Shown here: positions 26,976 through 36,200 of the stretch, piece by piece
Position numbering within the stretch: position 1 is the first letter of the stretch
Layout: each line of letters opens with the position of its first letter
Assembly (NCBI RefSeq): GCF_000384335.2
Contig: NZ_KQ031382.1
Location: 3,483,545-3,547,544, forward strand
DNA: 64,000 bases
Direction: 5' to 3'
Source of the DNA: Hyphomicrobium sp. 99
Lineage (GTDB): Bacteria; Pseudomonadota; Alphaproteobacteria; Rhizobiales; Hyphomicrobiaceae
Program-made: the position numbers and the translations under genes
The notes under the pieces: model-generated
Told to the model about the DNA's origin: nothing
The model's input: the letters and a program-made list of their open reading frames with translations, nothing else
The model's database searches: none

Positions 26976-27052
26976 TCGAGCAGAGTACCCTGGCGGTGAT
27001 TGGTGAGAGAGTCTGCGGAGACGGCCGCTTGACCGATCAGACCTGATTCAAA

Positions 27053-27676
27053 CTACGATACTTCGGCTCCTGAAAATCGCGAAGCCAAGTGGTAAAGAAC
27101 AGCTGTGTAGAGGTGGACGCCTAGGCCGCCAATCTCAAATCGCGCGCCTGCTCTACCGTTGGTCCGAAGAATGGCGGCGTCTCCCAAATTGATGTGCGTT
27201 TGCTCGCCATCCGAGGTCAGAACGACAGGACCGGCCAGGGCGAAAAGCAACAGCACCTCACACGCTGCGGGAGCCAGAACGTGATCCCCTTCCTTCAAGA
27301 CCGACACTTCGGCCCGCAGCCGGTCTCGCGCAAACAGCAAGTTTAGGACCGTGCTCGGCCCCGCTTGGACATGGCATACGGTTGGACTGTCGCCGGGAAA
27401 AGCTCGGGATAGGAATCGACGATTGGCGTGCACCGCTCCGAAGTCTTTGACGTCGAGGGTGAACCCCTCGCCATCGATCAAAGTGACGATGCGGTCGACG
27501 CCAGGGAAAACTGAAAATGGCGCGTCGCCTTCGATCAATGCTGTGGCAAAGCGCCAATCGCATTGGGCGGGCAGAGCATCCATAGGCGCGCTTGCGATAT
27601 CCCACGACACGCCGGCACGATTAGGCCAGCGTCCCTCGCGAAATTCTGCACTCCGTATGATTTCCAGCGTCGCCAT
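27053..27676 (-). CDS. hutD: HutD/Ves-family cupin-fold protein
   Basis: A 207-residue protein of the HutD (Ves) family, a bicupin often encoded near histidine utilisation genes. In Pseudomonas, HutD is thought to limit hut expression. Family-like segments are EFREGRWPNRAGVSWDIASA, FSVFPGVDRIVTLIDGEGFT and the C-terminal LGDAAILRTNGRAGA. The ATG at 27676 is chosen; the frame continues upstream but without resemblance. No hutH, hutU or hutI is in the window, though an N-formylglutamate amidohydrolase gene lies 1 kb away. Confidence 0.83.
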   Translation of the reverse strand: MATLEIIRSAEFREGRWPNRAGVSWDIASAPMDALPAQCDWRFATALIEGDAPFSVFPGVDRIVTLIDGEGFTLDVKDFGAVHANRRFLSRAFPGDSPTVCHVQAGPSTVLNLLFARDRLRAEVSVLKEGDHVLAPAACEVLLLFALAGPVVLTSDGEQTHINLGDAAILRTNGRAGARFEIGGLGVHLYTAVLYHLASRFSGAEVS

Positions 27677-27941
27677 GCGCACTCTTGATGAACCGCGTCT
27701 TGCCGGCGCGCAAATGCATATACCAATCTTGCTGTCGCAGTGACGCCGGGATGCGCCGCTTGCATCCCCAACCCCGTGGGAAAAAGCCAGAGGTCTGAGA
27801 ATAGCCGCAGCAATGAAGGGCGCTGAAGAGAGCCTCAAGACCGTTCGGTAAGGTCTAGCAAACAGTGGCCGCTATCGCGCCCACACCGGCGGCTTCCGGC
27901 GCCTCACCACCCCAAATCCCGGAACGTCGGGTTTTTAGGGA

Positions 27942-28016
27942 TGGTGGGCACTAGAGGGATCGAACCTCTGACCCCTACCATGTCAAGGTAGTGCTCTACC
28001 GCTGAGCTAAGTGCCC
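27942..28016 (-). tRNA. tRNA-Val (anticodon GAC)
   Basis: The minus strand folds as a full cloverleaf. The acceptor GGGCAC pairs with GTGCCC, the D arm is AGCTCAGCGGTAGAGC, and the anticodon stem CTACC/GGTAG holds loop TTGACAT (anticodon GAC). The T arm contains GGTTCGATCC. The discriminator A and an encoded CCA follow. It decodes GUC/GUU valine codons. Confidence 0.97.
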
Positions 28017-28101
28017 GGAAGAAGCGAGCTTCTAGAGTGTTAGAGATACTCCGGTCAAGCCCTGGAACGCGGCAAATCGGCCGGATCTGAAATTTAAATT
28101 T

Positions 28102-28488
28102 TCAGACCGCCAGAAGACGGTCAACCTCGCGCACCAAATCCTTGAGGTGGAACGGCTTGGAGAGGACGCGGGCGTCCTTCGGCGGCTGGTTCTCGCTGTT
28201 GAGAACGACGGCCGCGAATCCGGTGATGAACATGATTTTGAGATCGGGATCGATCTCGCTCGCGCGGCGGGCGAGTTCGATGCCGTCCATCTTCGGCATC
28301 ACGATGTCGGTGAGGAGGAGCGTGAACGGCTCCGTCTTGAGACGGTCGTAAGCGTCCTCGCCGTTCTCGAAGGCGACGACGTCGTAGTTCGCTTTTTCGA
28401 GCGCCTTGACGAGGAAACCGCGCATGGAATCGTCATCCTCTGCGAGCAGGATGCGGCGGATCGGCAGGCTGGATGGCTTGGCTGTCAT
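28102..28488 (-). CDS. cpdR: CpdR-type single-domain response regulator
   Basis: Stand-alone receiver of 128 residues resembling Caulobacter CpdR, which in its unphosphorylated form primes the ClpXP protease for degradation of cell-cycle proteins. The core reads RRILLAEDDDSMRGFLVKAL, LLLTDIVMPKMDGIELARRA (phospho-acceptor Asp), MFITGFAAVVL and VLSKPFHLKDLVREVDRLLA, all close to CpdR. There is no output domain. The ATG at 28488 gives eight extra N-terminal residues relative to Caulobacter. It is probably fed by the CckA-ChpT relay, not encoded here. Confidence 0.93.
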   Translation of the reverse strand: MTAKPSSLPIRRILLAEDDDSMRGFLVKALEKANYDVVAFENGEDAYDRLKTEPFTLLLTDIVMPKMDGIELARRASEIDPDLKIMFITGFAAVVLNSENQPPKDARVLSKPFHLKDLVREVDRLLAV

Positions 28489-28784
28489 GACTACTCTGAT
28501 GTGCGGAAGGCCCCAGACGAGAAGTACCCGATATCTCATCTAATGCAAACTTGGCCCGACTTTGGTAAACGGAGCATGAAACTGTGGAAATGCAGAAAGA
28601 CCCGCGGCAGTAGAGCATCACTCCGTTCAGAGTGACGTTCAGTTTCGTCAGCAGCTCGCTCCACAAGCTACATGCAAACGACGCAGGCCTAAGTCTTCCG
28701 TGGACTTACACCTGCTGCATTGGCAATGTATTCCACCATGAGCCTTCAAATTGCGGCCGGGATCTGAACGAGACACTGCTAATC

Positions 28785-29684
28785 ATGCCCGACGATAGAT
28801 CCCACGACGTACCGAGAGCATTTTTCCCGTCTTTCGACGTCCTGGCGCCGCGCGTTCAATCTGCGCCGTTCGTTTTCTCGTCGCCCCACTCGGGCAGGCT
28901 TTATCCGCCTGAGTTCCTTGCAATCTCGCGGCTCGATCCGAAAACTCTGCGCCGCTCAGAAGATTGCTTCGTCGATCGGCTTTTCCGCCCCGTGGCGAGC
29001 CTCGGAGCGCCGATCATCAGCGCCCGTTTCCCGCGCGCCTATCTCGATCTGAACCGCGAGCCCTACGAGCTCGATCCGGAACTCGTCGATGAGCCTCTGC
29101 CGGCCCACGCGAACACACAGTCGATTCGCGTTGCTGGCGGATTAGGCACCGTCGCCCGCATCGTCGCCGACGGCGAAGAAATTTATCCGGACCGTTTGAG
29201 CCTCGACAGCGTGCTCGCACGAATTGAACAGCTCTATTTTCCGTTCCATGCCGAGTTGTCGAGACTAGTCGCAACGACGCGCGAGACCTTTGGCTACGCC
29301 ATCCTGATCGACTGTCACTCCATGCCGTCGACGGCGATGGCGCCAGGCGGCGCGCAACGGCCGGACATTGTCATTGGCGACCGCTTCGGCGCCTCCGCCG
29401 ATCCGCGGCTCACTCTTCTGGTACGCGACGAGTTCCAGCGCCGGGGCTTCAAGGTGCAATTGAATCGGCCGTACGCTGGCGGCTACATCACCGAGCATCA
29501 CGGCCGCCCAGCGCGCGGCACGCACGCGATTCAGATCGAGATCAATCGCGGGCTCTACATAAACGAACTGACGTTCCAGGAGACGGCCGGCTACGCCCGA
29601 CTTGCGGAGGCACTGATAGAGATTGTTACTTCGCTGTTCCGCGAAGTACCCGGGCTACTCGATTACCGCGCTGCAGCTGAATAA
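28785..29684 (+). CDS. N-formylglutamate amidohydrolase family protein
   Basis: A 299-residue metal hydrolase of the N-formylglutamate deformylase (HutG2-like) family, yielding glutamate and formate. Motifs: FVFSSPHSGRLYPPEFL near residue 30, ARFPRAYLDLNREPYELDP near 85, ILIDCHSMPS near 180, GGYITEHHGRP near 230 and IQIEINRGLY near 250. The ATG at 28785 is chosen to start just before family similarity. In Hyphomicrobiales, members often sit beside cpdR without other hut genes (recollection), so the in vivo substrate may differ. The small-RNA pair follows 3'. Confidence 0.9.
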   Translation: MPDDRSHDVPRAFFPSFDVLAPRVQSAPFVFSSPHSGRLYPPEFLAISRLDPKTLRRSEDCFVDRLFRPVASLGAPIISARFPRAYLDLNREPYELDPELVDEPLPAHANTQSIRVAGGLGTVARIVADGEEIYPDRLSLDSVLARIEQLYFPFHAELSRLVATTRETFGYAILIDCHSMPSTAMAPGGAQRPDIVIGDRFGASADPRLTLLVRDEFQRRGFKVQLNRPYAGGYITEHHGRPARGTHAIQIEINRGLYINELTFQETAGYARLAEALIEIVTSLFREVPGLLDYRAAAE

Positions 29685-29716
29685 AGCGCGCCGACGGGCA
29701 TGTTAAGCAAATATAT

Positions 29717-29797
29717 AAAGAAAAAGGGCCGTCCGAATTTTTCACGAACGGCCCAAGTCTAGGGAGGAAACGCCCAAGGAGGGCTGCGAAGCGCGAG
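29717..29797 (-). ncRNA. Small RNA copy 1, alpha-r8/MmgR-like (anti-SD motif)
   Basis: On the minus strand there is a 5' hairpin GCCC-5nt-GGGC (29772-29784), then the single-stranded decamer TTTCCTCCCT (29761-29770), then AGACTT. A terminator hairpin follows: GGGCCGTTCG pairing with CGGACGGCCC (29726-29754), with TTTTTCTTT. The decamer is complementary to Shine-Dalgarno sequences. As I recall, it is the invariant core of the alphaproteobacterial alpha-r8 (MmgR) sRNA family. The 5' end is estimated from hairpin positions. Confidence 0.75.
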
Positions 29798-29948
29798 CCG
29801 AGCTCACATATCGCACTGCAAAAACTAACGGTGCACTGCATTATCGGCAAATGCGATTTATGCAGAGCAGCATAGCCTGAAACGCGGATCTCGTGCGGGA
29901 GCTGTTTTGGTTCGCGCTGTTTTCAACTGGTGCGCGAGGGGTCATTTC

Positions 29949-30024
29949 CAATAAAGAAGGCCGTCCGAAAGCCGAACGGCCCAAGTCTAGGGAGGAAACG
30001 CCCAAATTGGGCAGCGATTGCGGT
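29949..30024 (-). ncRNA. Small RNA copy 2, tandem paralogue of copy 1
   Basis: Same architecture as copy 1: hairpin GCCC-5nt-GGGC (30000-30012), TTTCCTCCCT (29989-29998) and AGACTTGGG. The terminator stem is GGCCGTTCG/CGGACGGCC (29959-29981), followed by TTCTTTATT. Hairpin stems and the decamer are conserved between copies, while both loops differ (TCCTT versus AATTT; TGAAAAATT versus GCTTT). That is the pattern expected of structured RNA. The copies are about 228 bp apart, each with unrelated upstream sequence, so each probably has its own promoter. The 5' end is an estimate. Confidence 0.72.
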
Positions 30025-30239
30025 GAAGCGTGTCAACGCAACCGCCTAGCAACGATGGGCTGCTTCGGCCATCGCCGCAATCTCTACGAGTGTAGTATTA
30101 GCACATTGGGCCGGCGATGTATCCACCCCGCCACAACTTACGTTACTAATGTGTATCTAGCTCAACATTGCAGTATCTCGAAGTAACGTCTGATAGTAAT
30201 TGGCGAACCAGCAAACACTTGAAATCGCAGGGTGAGCGC

Positions 30240-31052
30240 GTGCCGGGACCATCCCCCGCAGCAGAATTCCAAGCCATCGTCCAAGTGGCCCACGAACTGG
30301 CAGATATTTCAGGCCCCGTTATCCTCAAGCATTTTCGCAAGACAATGCCTGTGGAAAACAAGGCCGTCGGCGGCGCCTTCGACCCGGTAACCAAGGCCGA
30401 CCGCGGCGCGGAAAAAGCGATATCGCAGGCGCTGGCCACAAGATTCCCTGATCACGGCATCGTCGGCGAAGAGTTCGGCACGAAAGCCGGAACGAGCCCC
30501 TATCAATGGATCGTCGATCCGATCGATGGGACGCGATCGTTCATCATCGGCTCGCCGCTGTGGGGCACGCTGATCGGAGTTCTGAAAGACGGCAAGCCCG
30601 TGTTCGGCCTGATGGATCAGCCGTTCACAGGCGAACGTTTTTGGTCCACCGACAAGGCTGCCTATCACAGTATTCGGGGCGGGCGACCTGTGCGGCTCAA
30701 GACACGCGAGTGCGCCCACATCGAAGATGCCGTTTTGACGACCACGCATCCCGAACTGTTCGAAGGGCCCGAGCAGACGTCGGCCCTCGCCGCCCTCAAG
30801 GAAAAGGCCAGGCTCACCCGCTACGGCGGCGACTGCTATGCCTATTGCCTGCTCGCGGCAGGCCTGATCGATACCATCATCGAACCAGGACTGAAGCCAT
30901 ACGATATCGTGGCGCTCATCCCCATCATCGAACGAGCTGGCGGCGTCATCACGACCTGGACCGGCGGCAGCGCATCGAGCGGCGGAAACATCATTGCAAC
31001 GGGTGACGCCCGCCTGCACGAAATCGCCCTGGCGCTGATCAACAAGACCTAG
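30240..31052 (+). CDS. hisN: HisN-type histidinol-phosphatase (IMPase family)
   Basis: Inositol-monophosphatase-fold phosphatase of about 270 residues, most like HisN, which removes phosphate from L-histidinol phosphate in histidine synthesis. It has GIVGEEFG, WIVDPIDGTRSFIIGSPLWG and TRYGGDCYAYCLLAAGLIDT. IEPGLKPYDIVALIPIIERA completes the metal and phosphate site. SFIIGSPLWGTLIG favours HisN over SuhB or CysQ. The GTG at 30240 is chosen as start; the frame extends to a TTG at 30168 without resemblance. Its stop overlaps that of the convergent hydrolase. Confidence 0.87.
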   Translation: MPGPSPAAEFQAIVQVAHELADISGPVILKHFRKTMPVENKAVGGAFDPVTKADRGAEKAISQALATRFPDHGIVGEEFGTKAGTSPYQWIVDPIDGTRSFIIGSPLWGTLIGVLKDGKPVFGLMDQPFTGERFWSTDKAAYHSIRGGRPVRLKTRECAHIEDAVLTTTHPELFEGPEQTSALAALKEKARLTRYGGDCYAYCLLAAGLIDTIIEPGLKPYDIVALIPIIERAGGVITTWTGGSASSGGNIIATGDARLHEIALALINKT

Positions 31053-32017
31053 ACCCGTTCCGGCGACGACGTTTCGATGCCCATATAGGCATCGAATGCC
31101 GCCCAGAATCGCTGACGTATGGCATCCGTTTCCTGAAGAATTTCGTGCCGCGACCCGGGGATGAGAATGTGGCCGCCGGACTTGAGATCGACGGCAAAAT
31201 CCTCAATCGCCTGCGGTGAAACGACGTGATCTGCACCGGCCGCAAACAGCATCATCGGCACAGCGACGTATTTCGGATAATCGGGCCGCGAAAGCATCGC
31301 GCAGCTCCGCAGCGACGCTCTGAGCCACCCGACCGTTGGCGCGCCGAGCGCCAGATCGGGAGCAGCTTCAATAATTGATTTGATGCGGGACCACCTGACA
31401 AAGTCCGCGGTCAGCCTGTTGTCTTCGAAGTTCGTGAGATCGTTCGGTTCATTGCCGCCACCCCGGACATAGGCCGTCGCAAATCCGCAGAGTGACGCGA
31501 CGTTGGTATAGGTTTTCGCCAGCGACCTGCTGACGCCGAGCATCCGCTCGTGAATTTCAACCATCGGCGACAGCAGGATCATCCGCGCGAACGGGCTCTC
31601 TTCGTCCTGCGCACCGCGCAACAGGATATTTCCGCCGAGCGAATGGCCGAGTCCGATCAGCGGCTCCGGCAGCGCCGGTTTGACGATCTCGTCGATGAAA
31701 ATCGCAAGATCGCGATCGTATTCGGTGAAAGCAACGACATGACCCTTGCGCCGGTTCGCAAGGATCCGCTCCGATCCCCCCTGCCCGCGAAGATCGAAAG
31801 TCGCGACGGCGAAGCCGCGACGGCGCAAGTCGGCGATGACCTCGAAATATTTTTCAATGAACTCGCCGCGGCCTTGCACGATGCAGACGGTGCCCCGTGA
31901 CGGCCCGCGCGTTGCTTCCCAGAGGGCGCATCGAAGCTTCAGCCCATCGTAGCCGTCAAAAGCCGTCACCTTCGCGCCGCTGGGGACGGGATTGATCGAG
32001 AGCGAAACGAGTTTCAT
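31049..32017 (-). CDS. Alpha/beta hydrolase, lysophospholipase-like
   Basis: A 322-residue serine hydrolase of the monoacylglycerol-lipase/PldB type. The nucleophile elbow is GLGHSLGGNILL near residue 145. An acid is in FAAGADHVVSP and the histidine in IPGSRHEIL, so the triad is complete. The oxyanion region VCIVQGRGEFIEKYFEVIAD near residue 45 matches the family. No signal peptide. It probably cleaves lysophospholipids or monoglycerides; the true substrate is unknown. It overlaps the convergent hisN stop by four bases. Confidence 0.87.
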   Translation of the reverse strand: MKLVSLSINPVPSGAKVTAFDGYDGLKLRCALWEATRGPSRGTVCIVQGRGEFIEKYFEVIADLRRRGFAVATFDLRGQGGSERILANRRKGHVVAFTEYDRDLAIFIDEIVKPALPEPLIGLGHSLGGNILLRGAQDEESPFARMILLSPMVEIHERMLGVSRSLAKTYTNVASLCGFATAYVRGGGNEPNDLTNFEDNRLTADFVRWSRIKSIIEAAPDLALGAPTVGWLRASLRSCAMLSRPDYPKYVAVPMMLFAAGADHVVSPQAIEDFAVDLKSGGHILIPGSRHEILQETDAIRQRFWAAFDAYMGIETSSPERV

Positions 32018-32140
32018 CTACCTCTCTCTGTGTCTGATCGACCGGCCGATGTTGGACGCTGGTAACGCGATTAACGCCTAGCACACGATATTGGCTGCGA
32101 ACCCTCTTGAAGCCGTTTTTCCGCTTCCTACCTCTCTCAT

Positions 32141-32225
32141 GCGGTTGCCGCAAAGCGGGACCGCACCACGGAAAGGACCAGTCCGGGTGGGCTGGTTCAC
32201 ATGTCGCTTCTCAGGAGGATATGTC
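32141..32225 (+). promoter_or_regulatory. ROSE-like RNA thermometer in the hsp20 leader
   Basis: Three hairpins precede the gene. The first (32141-32164) has GCGGT/ACCGC outside CCGC-AAA-GCGG. The second (32175-32198) is GGACCAG/CTGGTTC. In the third, TCGCT (32204-32208) pairs with AGGA of the Shine-Dalgarno (32213-32216) across a TCTC loop, leaving one bulged G. The UYGCU-AGGA pairing with bulged G next to the start is the hallmark of ROSE thermometers, which melt on heat shock and free the ribosome site. Confidence 0.72.
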
Positions 32226-32681
32226 ATGCGACACGCAGAATTCGCTCCCTTTTATCGTTCGGCTATCGGCTTCGACCGTCTGTTCCAGATGTTGGATCAG
32301 TCCACGGGCTTCGACAGCGAATCCACATACCCGCCATATAACATCGAACGCACCGGCGAGAACGCGTACCGGATTACCTTGGCGGTCGCCGGCTTCTCGC
32401 AGGGCGAACTGAAGATCGAGGTCAAGGAGCAGGCCCTTTCGGTCGCCGGTGAAAAGGCTCCCGAGACAGGCGAAAAGACCTATCTCCATCGGGGCATCGC
32501 CGCCCGCGCGTTCGAGCGCCGCTTCCAGCTTGCCGATCATGTCGATGTGACAGGCGCAACGTTCGAAAATGGGCTTCTCCACGTTGATCTCGTCCGCAAC
32601 GTCCCGGAGAGCAAGAAGCCCCGCACGATCGCTATCGGCACATCAAGCGCCGTCCAGCAGCTCGAGGCCAAGGCCGCTTAA
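32226..32681 (+). CDS. Hsp20 family small heat-shock protein
   Basis: ATP-independent chaperone of the IbpA/class A type, 151 residues. The alpha-crystallin domain covers about 35-130, with PPYNIERTGENAYRITLAVA, GFSQGELKIEVKEQALSVAG, HRGIAARAFERRFQLADHV and ATFENGLLHVDL. It begins MRHAEFAPFYRSAIGFDRLF, the typical N-terminal arm. AGGAGG precedes the ATG but is sequestered in a predicted ROSE hairpin, suggesting translational heat induction. A strong hairpin terminator follows. The C-terminal IxI motif reads IAI. Confidence 0.96.
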   Translation: MRHAEFAPFYRSAIGFDRLFQMLDQSTGFDSESTYPPYNIERTGENAYRITLAVAGFSQGELKIEVKEQALSVAGEKAPETGEKTYLHRGIAARAFERRFQLADHVDVTGATFENGLLHVDLVRNVPESKKPRTIAIGTSSAVQQLEAKAA

Positions 32682-32717
32682 CGGCGGAAACAGCCTTCAA
32701 TCGACGCAACAATGAAG

Positions 32718-32750
32718 CGGCAGCTGCGCCCCGTGCGCGGCTGCCGTCTT
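32718..32750 (+). terminator. Terminator after hsp20
   Basis: CGGCAGCTGCGC (32718-32729) pairs with GCGCGGCTGCCG (32735-32746), twelve pairs with one G-U, around a five-base loop, followed by TCTTGCT. The T run is poor but the stem is very stable. Confidence 0.65.
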
Positions 32751-33221
32751 GCTATGGGAGGCGTCTCAAAGAAATTTTATTACTGCACAGCTTCGCAAAC
32801 TTTCCAAAAATGATTGTGTCGTACGGCCGCTCTTACCGCTTGTGCCGCAGTGTCAAATCTGTAGAATTTGTTAGATAGGTCAATACTGCTGTCCTTTGTG
32901 CGCCGGTAGGGTGTGCACGGTGAACAGTGCGAACGATTCGCGATCGGCCGAGGCATTGCTTTGCGGCTGTTCGTGGCGTGGGAGATATTAGGTGTTTGAA
33001 AGCAGGATATGCGGTTTGCAGAGCCGTGAATTCGGCAGCGGGCTTCATACTGTTCGCCATCGAGCGTCGGCCCAAAGTGGCCGAAAACGCCCGCGCTACG
33101 CGTGACGGGTATTATCCGGCGACGTAGCGCTGCACGAACCATCGAATGAACCGCGCCTCTTAGAGGCATCCTATCACACCGAAGTTTTGAAATTCAGGCC
33201 ACTGGCCATACGAGGCAAGAG
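32751..33221. other. Intergenic region upstream of gltB
   Basis: About 470 bp with lower GC than its surroundings. No open frame has resemblance to a family or a ribosome site. It must contain the gltB promoter; I cannot pick a convincing -35/-10 or NtrC site. Confidence 0.4.
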
Positions 33222-36200
33222 ATGAGCGAAGGTTACCTGTCTCCGCTGGAAGACGAAATCGGCGACGGAAGCCGTCCGGCGAAGGAAGGTCTTTTTGATC
33301 CGGCTCTTGAACGCGACGCATGCGGCGTCGGTTTCATCGCGAACCTCAAGGGTAAGAAGTCCCACGCCATCGTCGAAGGCGCTCTGAAGATTCTCGAGAA
33401 CCTCGAGCACCGCGGCGCGGTTGGTGCCGATCCGCTCTCGGGCGACGGCGCCGGCATCCTGATTCAGATCCCACACGATTTCCTGGCAGCCGAGACCAAA
33501 ACCTCGGGCTTCGAGTTGCCGGCACCCGGACAGTACGCCGTCGGCCAGATTTTCATGCCCCGCGACGAACGTCTTCGTGCGCATTGCGAACGTGTCTGGG
33601 CGCGCTGCCTCAAGGAAGAAGGTCTGGAGCTGATCGGCTGGCGCACGGTCCCTGTCGATAACAGCTGTCTTTCGGACATGGTGCGCGACGTCGAACCGGT
33701 ACAGCGGCAGGTGTTCGTCCGCCGTCCGGCGTCGATGAACGATCAGGAAGAGTTCGAGCGTCACCTCTATATCGTTCGCAAGGTCGTCTCGAATGCCATT
33801 CACGACGCCTACAAGGGTCGCGACATCGGCCATTACACTGTGTCCCTGTCGACGCGCACGCTCGTCTACAAGGGCATGTTCCTCTCGTACCAGGTGAAGG
33901 CCTACTACAAGGATCTTTCCGATCCGCGCCTCGTATCGGCTCTCGCCCTCGTCCACCAGCGCTTCTCGACCAACACCTTCCCGTCGTGGAAGCTTGCGCA
34001 TCCCTACCGGATGGTCGCCCATAACGGCGAAATCAATACGCTGCGCGGCAACGTCAACTGGATGGCCGCGCGCCAGGCATCCGTATCCTCGCCCCTATTC
34101 GGCGATCGGATCTCGAAGCTGTGGCCGATCTCGTATGAAGGCCAGTCCGACACGGCGTGCTTCGACAACGCGCTCGAATTCCTCGTGATGGGCGGCTATA
34201 GCCTCTCGCACGCTGCGATGATGCTGATCCCGGAAGCCTGGGCCGGCAATCCGACGATGGATACCAAGCGCCGCGCCTTCTACGAATACCATGCCTGCTT
34301 GATGGAACCGTGGGACGGCCCCGCGGCGATGGCGTTCACCGACGGCCGCCAGATCGGCGCCACGCTTGATCGCAATGGTCTGCGCCCGGCGCGCTATCTC
34401 GTCACCAAGGACGACACGGTAATCATGTCGTCGGAGTCGGGCGTGCTGCCCGTCGCCGAGGAAAACATCGTCAAGAAGTGGCGCCTCCAGCCCGGCAAGA
34501 TGCTGCTGATCGACCTTGAGAACGGCTGCATCATTTCCGATGAGGAGCTGAAGTCAGAAATTACGGCGAGCCACCCCTACGAGACGTGGCTGAAGCGCAC
34601 GCAGATCAAGGTTTCCGACCTGCCGCTCCCGACGAAGGGCGTAGCCGTGCCGAAGACGAACGTCGCGCTGCTCGATCTGCAGCAGGCGTTCGGCTACACG
34701 CAGGAAAGCATCAAGTTCCTGCTGACGCCTATGGCCGAGAAGGGTGAGGAAGCCACCGGCTCGATGGGAACCGACACGCCGATCTCGGCGCTCTCGTCGA
34801 AGTCGAAGCTGCTGCACACCTACTTCAAGCAGAACTTCGCGCAGGTGACGAACCCGCCGATCGACTCGATTCGCGAAGAGCTGGTGATGAGCCTTGTCTC
34901 GTTCATCGGTCCGCGTCCGAACATCCTCGACCTTCAAGGCACATCGAACCAGAAGCGCCTTGAGGTCAGCCAGCCTATTCTGACGAACGAAGACCTTGAG
35001 CGCATCCGCGGCATCGGCGCCGTGAAGGACAATGATTTCGAATCGATCACGATCGACATCACCTATCCGGCCGAGAAGGGCGAAGGCGGTATGGGCTCGG
35101 CGCTCGACGGCATCTGCGCCGAAGCGGAAGAGTACGTTCGCGCCAAAGAGTTCAACATCATCATTCTGTCCGACCGCCGCGCCGGACCGGACCGCATCGC
35201 GCTGCCCTCGCTGCTCGCGACGTCGGCCGTGCACCATCATCTGATCAAGCAGGGTCTGAGAACCTCCGTCGGTCTCGTCGTCGAGACGGGTGAAGCGCAC
35301 GAGATCAATCAGTTCTGCACGCTCGCCGGCTACGGCGCCGAAGCGATCAACCCCTATCTCGCGTTCGAAACTCTCTACACGATGCTTCCGGAACTTCCCG
35401 AGGGAACGACGCCGGAGATGGTCAAGAAGCGCTTCATCAAGGCCATCGGCAAAGCCATGCTGAAGGTCATGGCGAAGATGGGTATCTCGACCTATCAGTC
35501 CTATTGCGGCGCCCAGATTTTCGACGCCGTCGGCCTGCGTTCGAGCTTCGTCGATCGCTACTTCACAGGCACCCACACCCAGGTCGAAGGCGTCGGCCTG
35601 CGCGAGATCGCGCGCGAAACGGTCGAGCGCCACAAAGCGGCGTTCGGCGACGTACCCGTTCTGGCGAACGCCCTCGAAGTCGGCGGCGAGTACGCCTATC
35701 GCGTCCGTGGCGAAGCCCACATGTGGCGGCCCGGAACGGTGGCGGATCTGCAGCATGCCGTCCGCGCGACCGACAACAAGGACGCGATGAGCGGGCGCGT
35801 TCCGCAGAAGTACCGCGACTATTCGAAGTCGATCGACGATCAGTCCGAGCAGTTGATGACGCTGCGCGGCATGTTCCGCATTCGCTCGGGCGAATCCTTC
35901 GGCCGCAAGCCCGTTCCCCTCGAGGAAGTGGAATCCGCCGCCAGCATCGTGAAGCGCTTTTCGACCGGCGCGATGAGCTACGGCTCGATCAGCCGCGAAG
36001 CGCACACCACGCTCGCCATCGCGATGAACCGTATCGGCGGCCGTTCCAACACCGGCGAAGGCGGCGAGGAATCCGATCGCTTCAAACCGATGGCCAACGG
36101 CGATTCGATGCGCTCGGCAATCAAGCAGGTCGCCTCCGGCCGCTTCGGCGTGACGACGGAATACCTCGTCAACTCCGACATGATTCAGATCAAGATGGCC

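Noticed and set aside
30031..30036. TTGACA on the minus strand as a -35 box for small RNA copy 2
   Set aside because: It would place the -10 inside the RNA hairpin and no TATAAT-like sequence follows at 16-18 bp.
32780..33169. Possible 129-codon gene upstream of gltB
   Set aside because: No ribosome site, low-complexity Arg/Ser/His content and no family resemblance.
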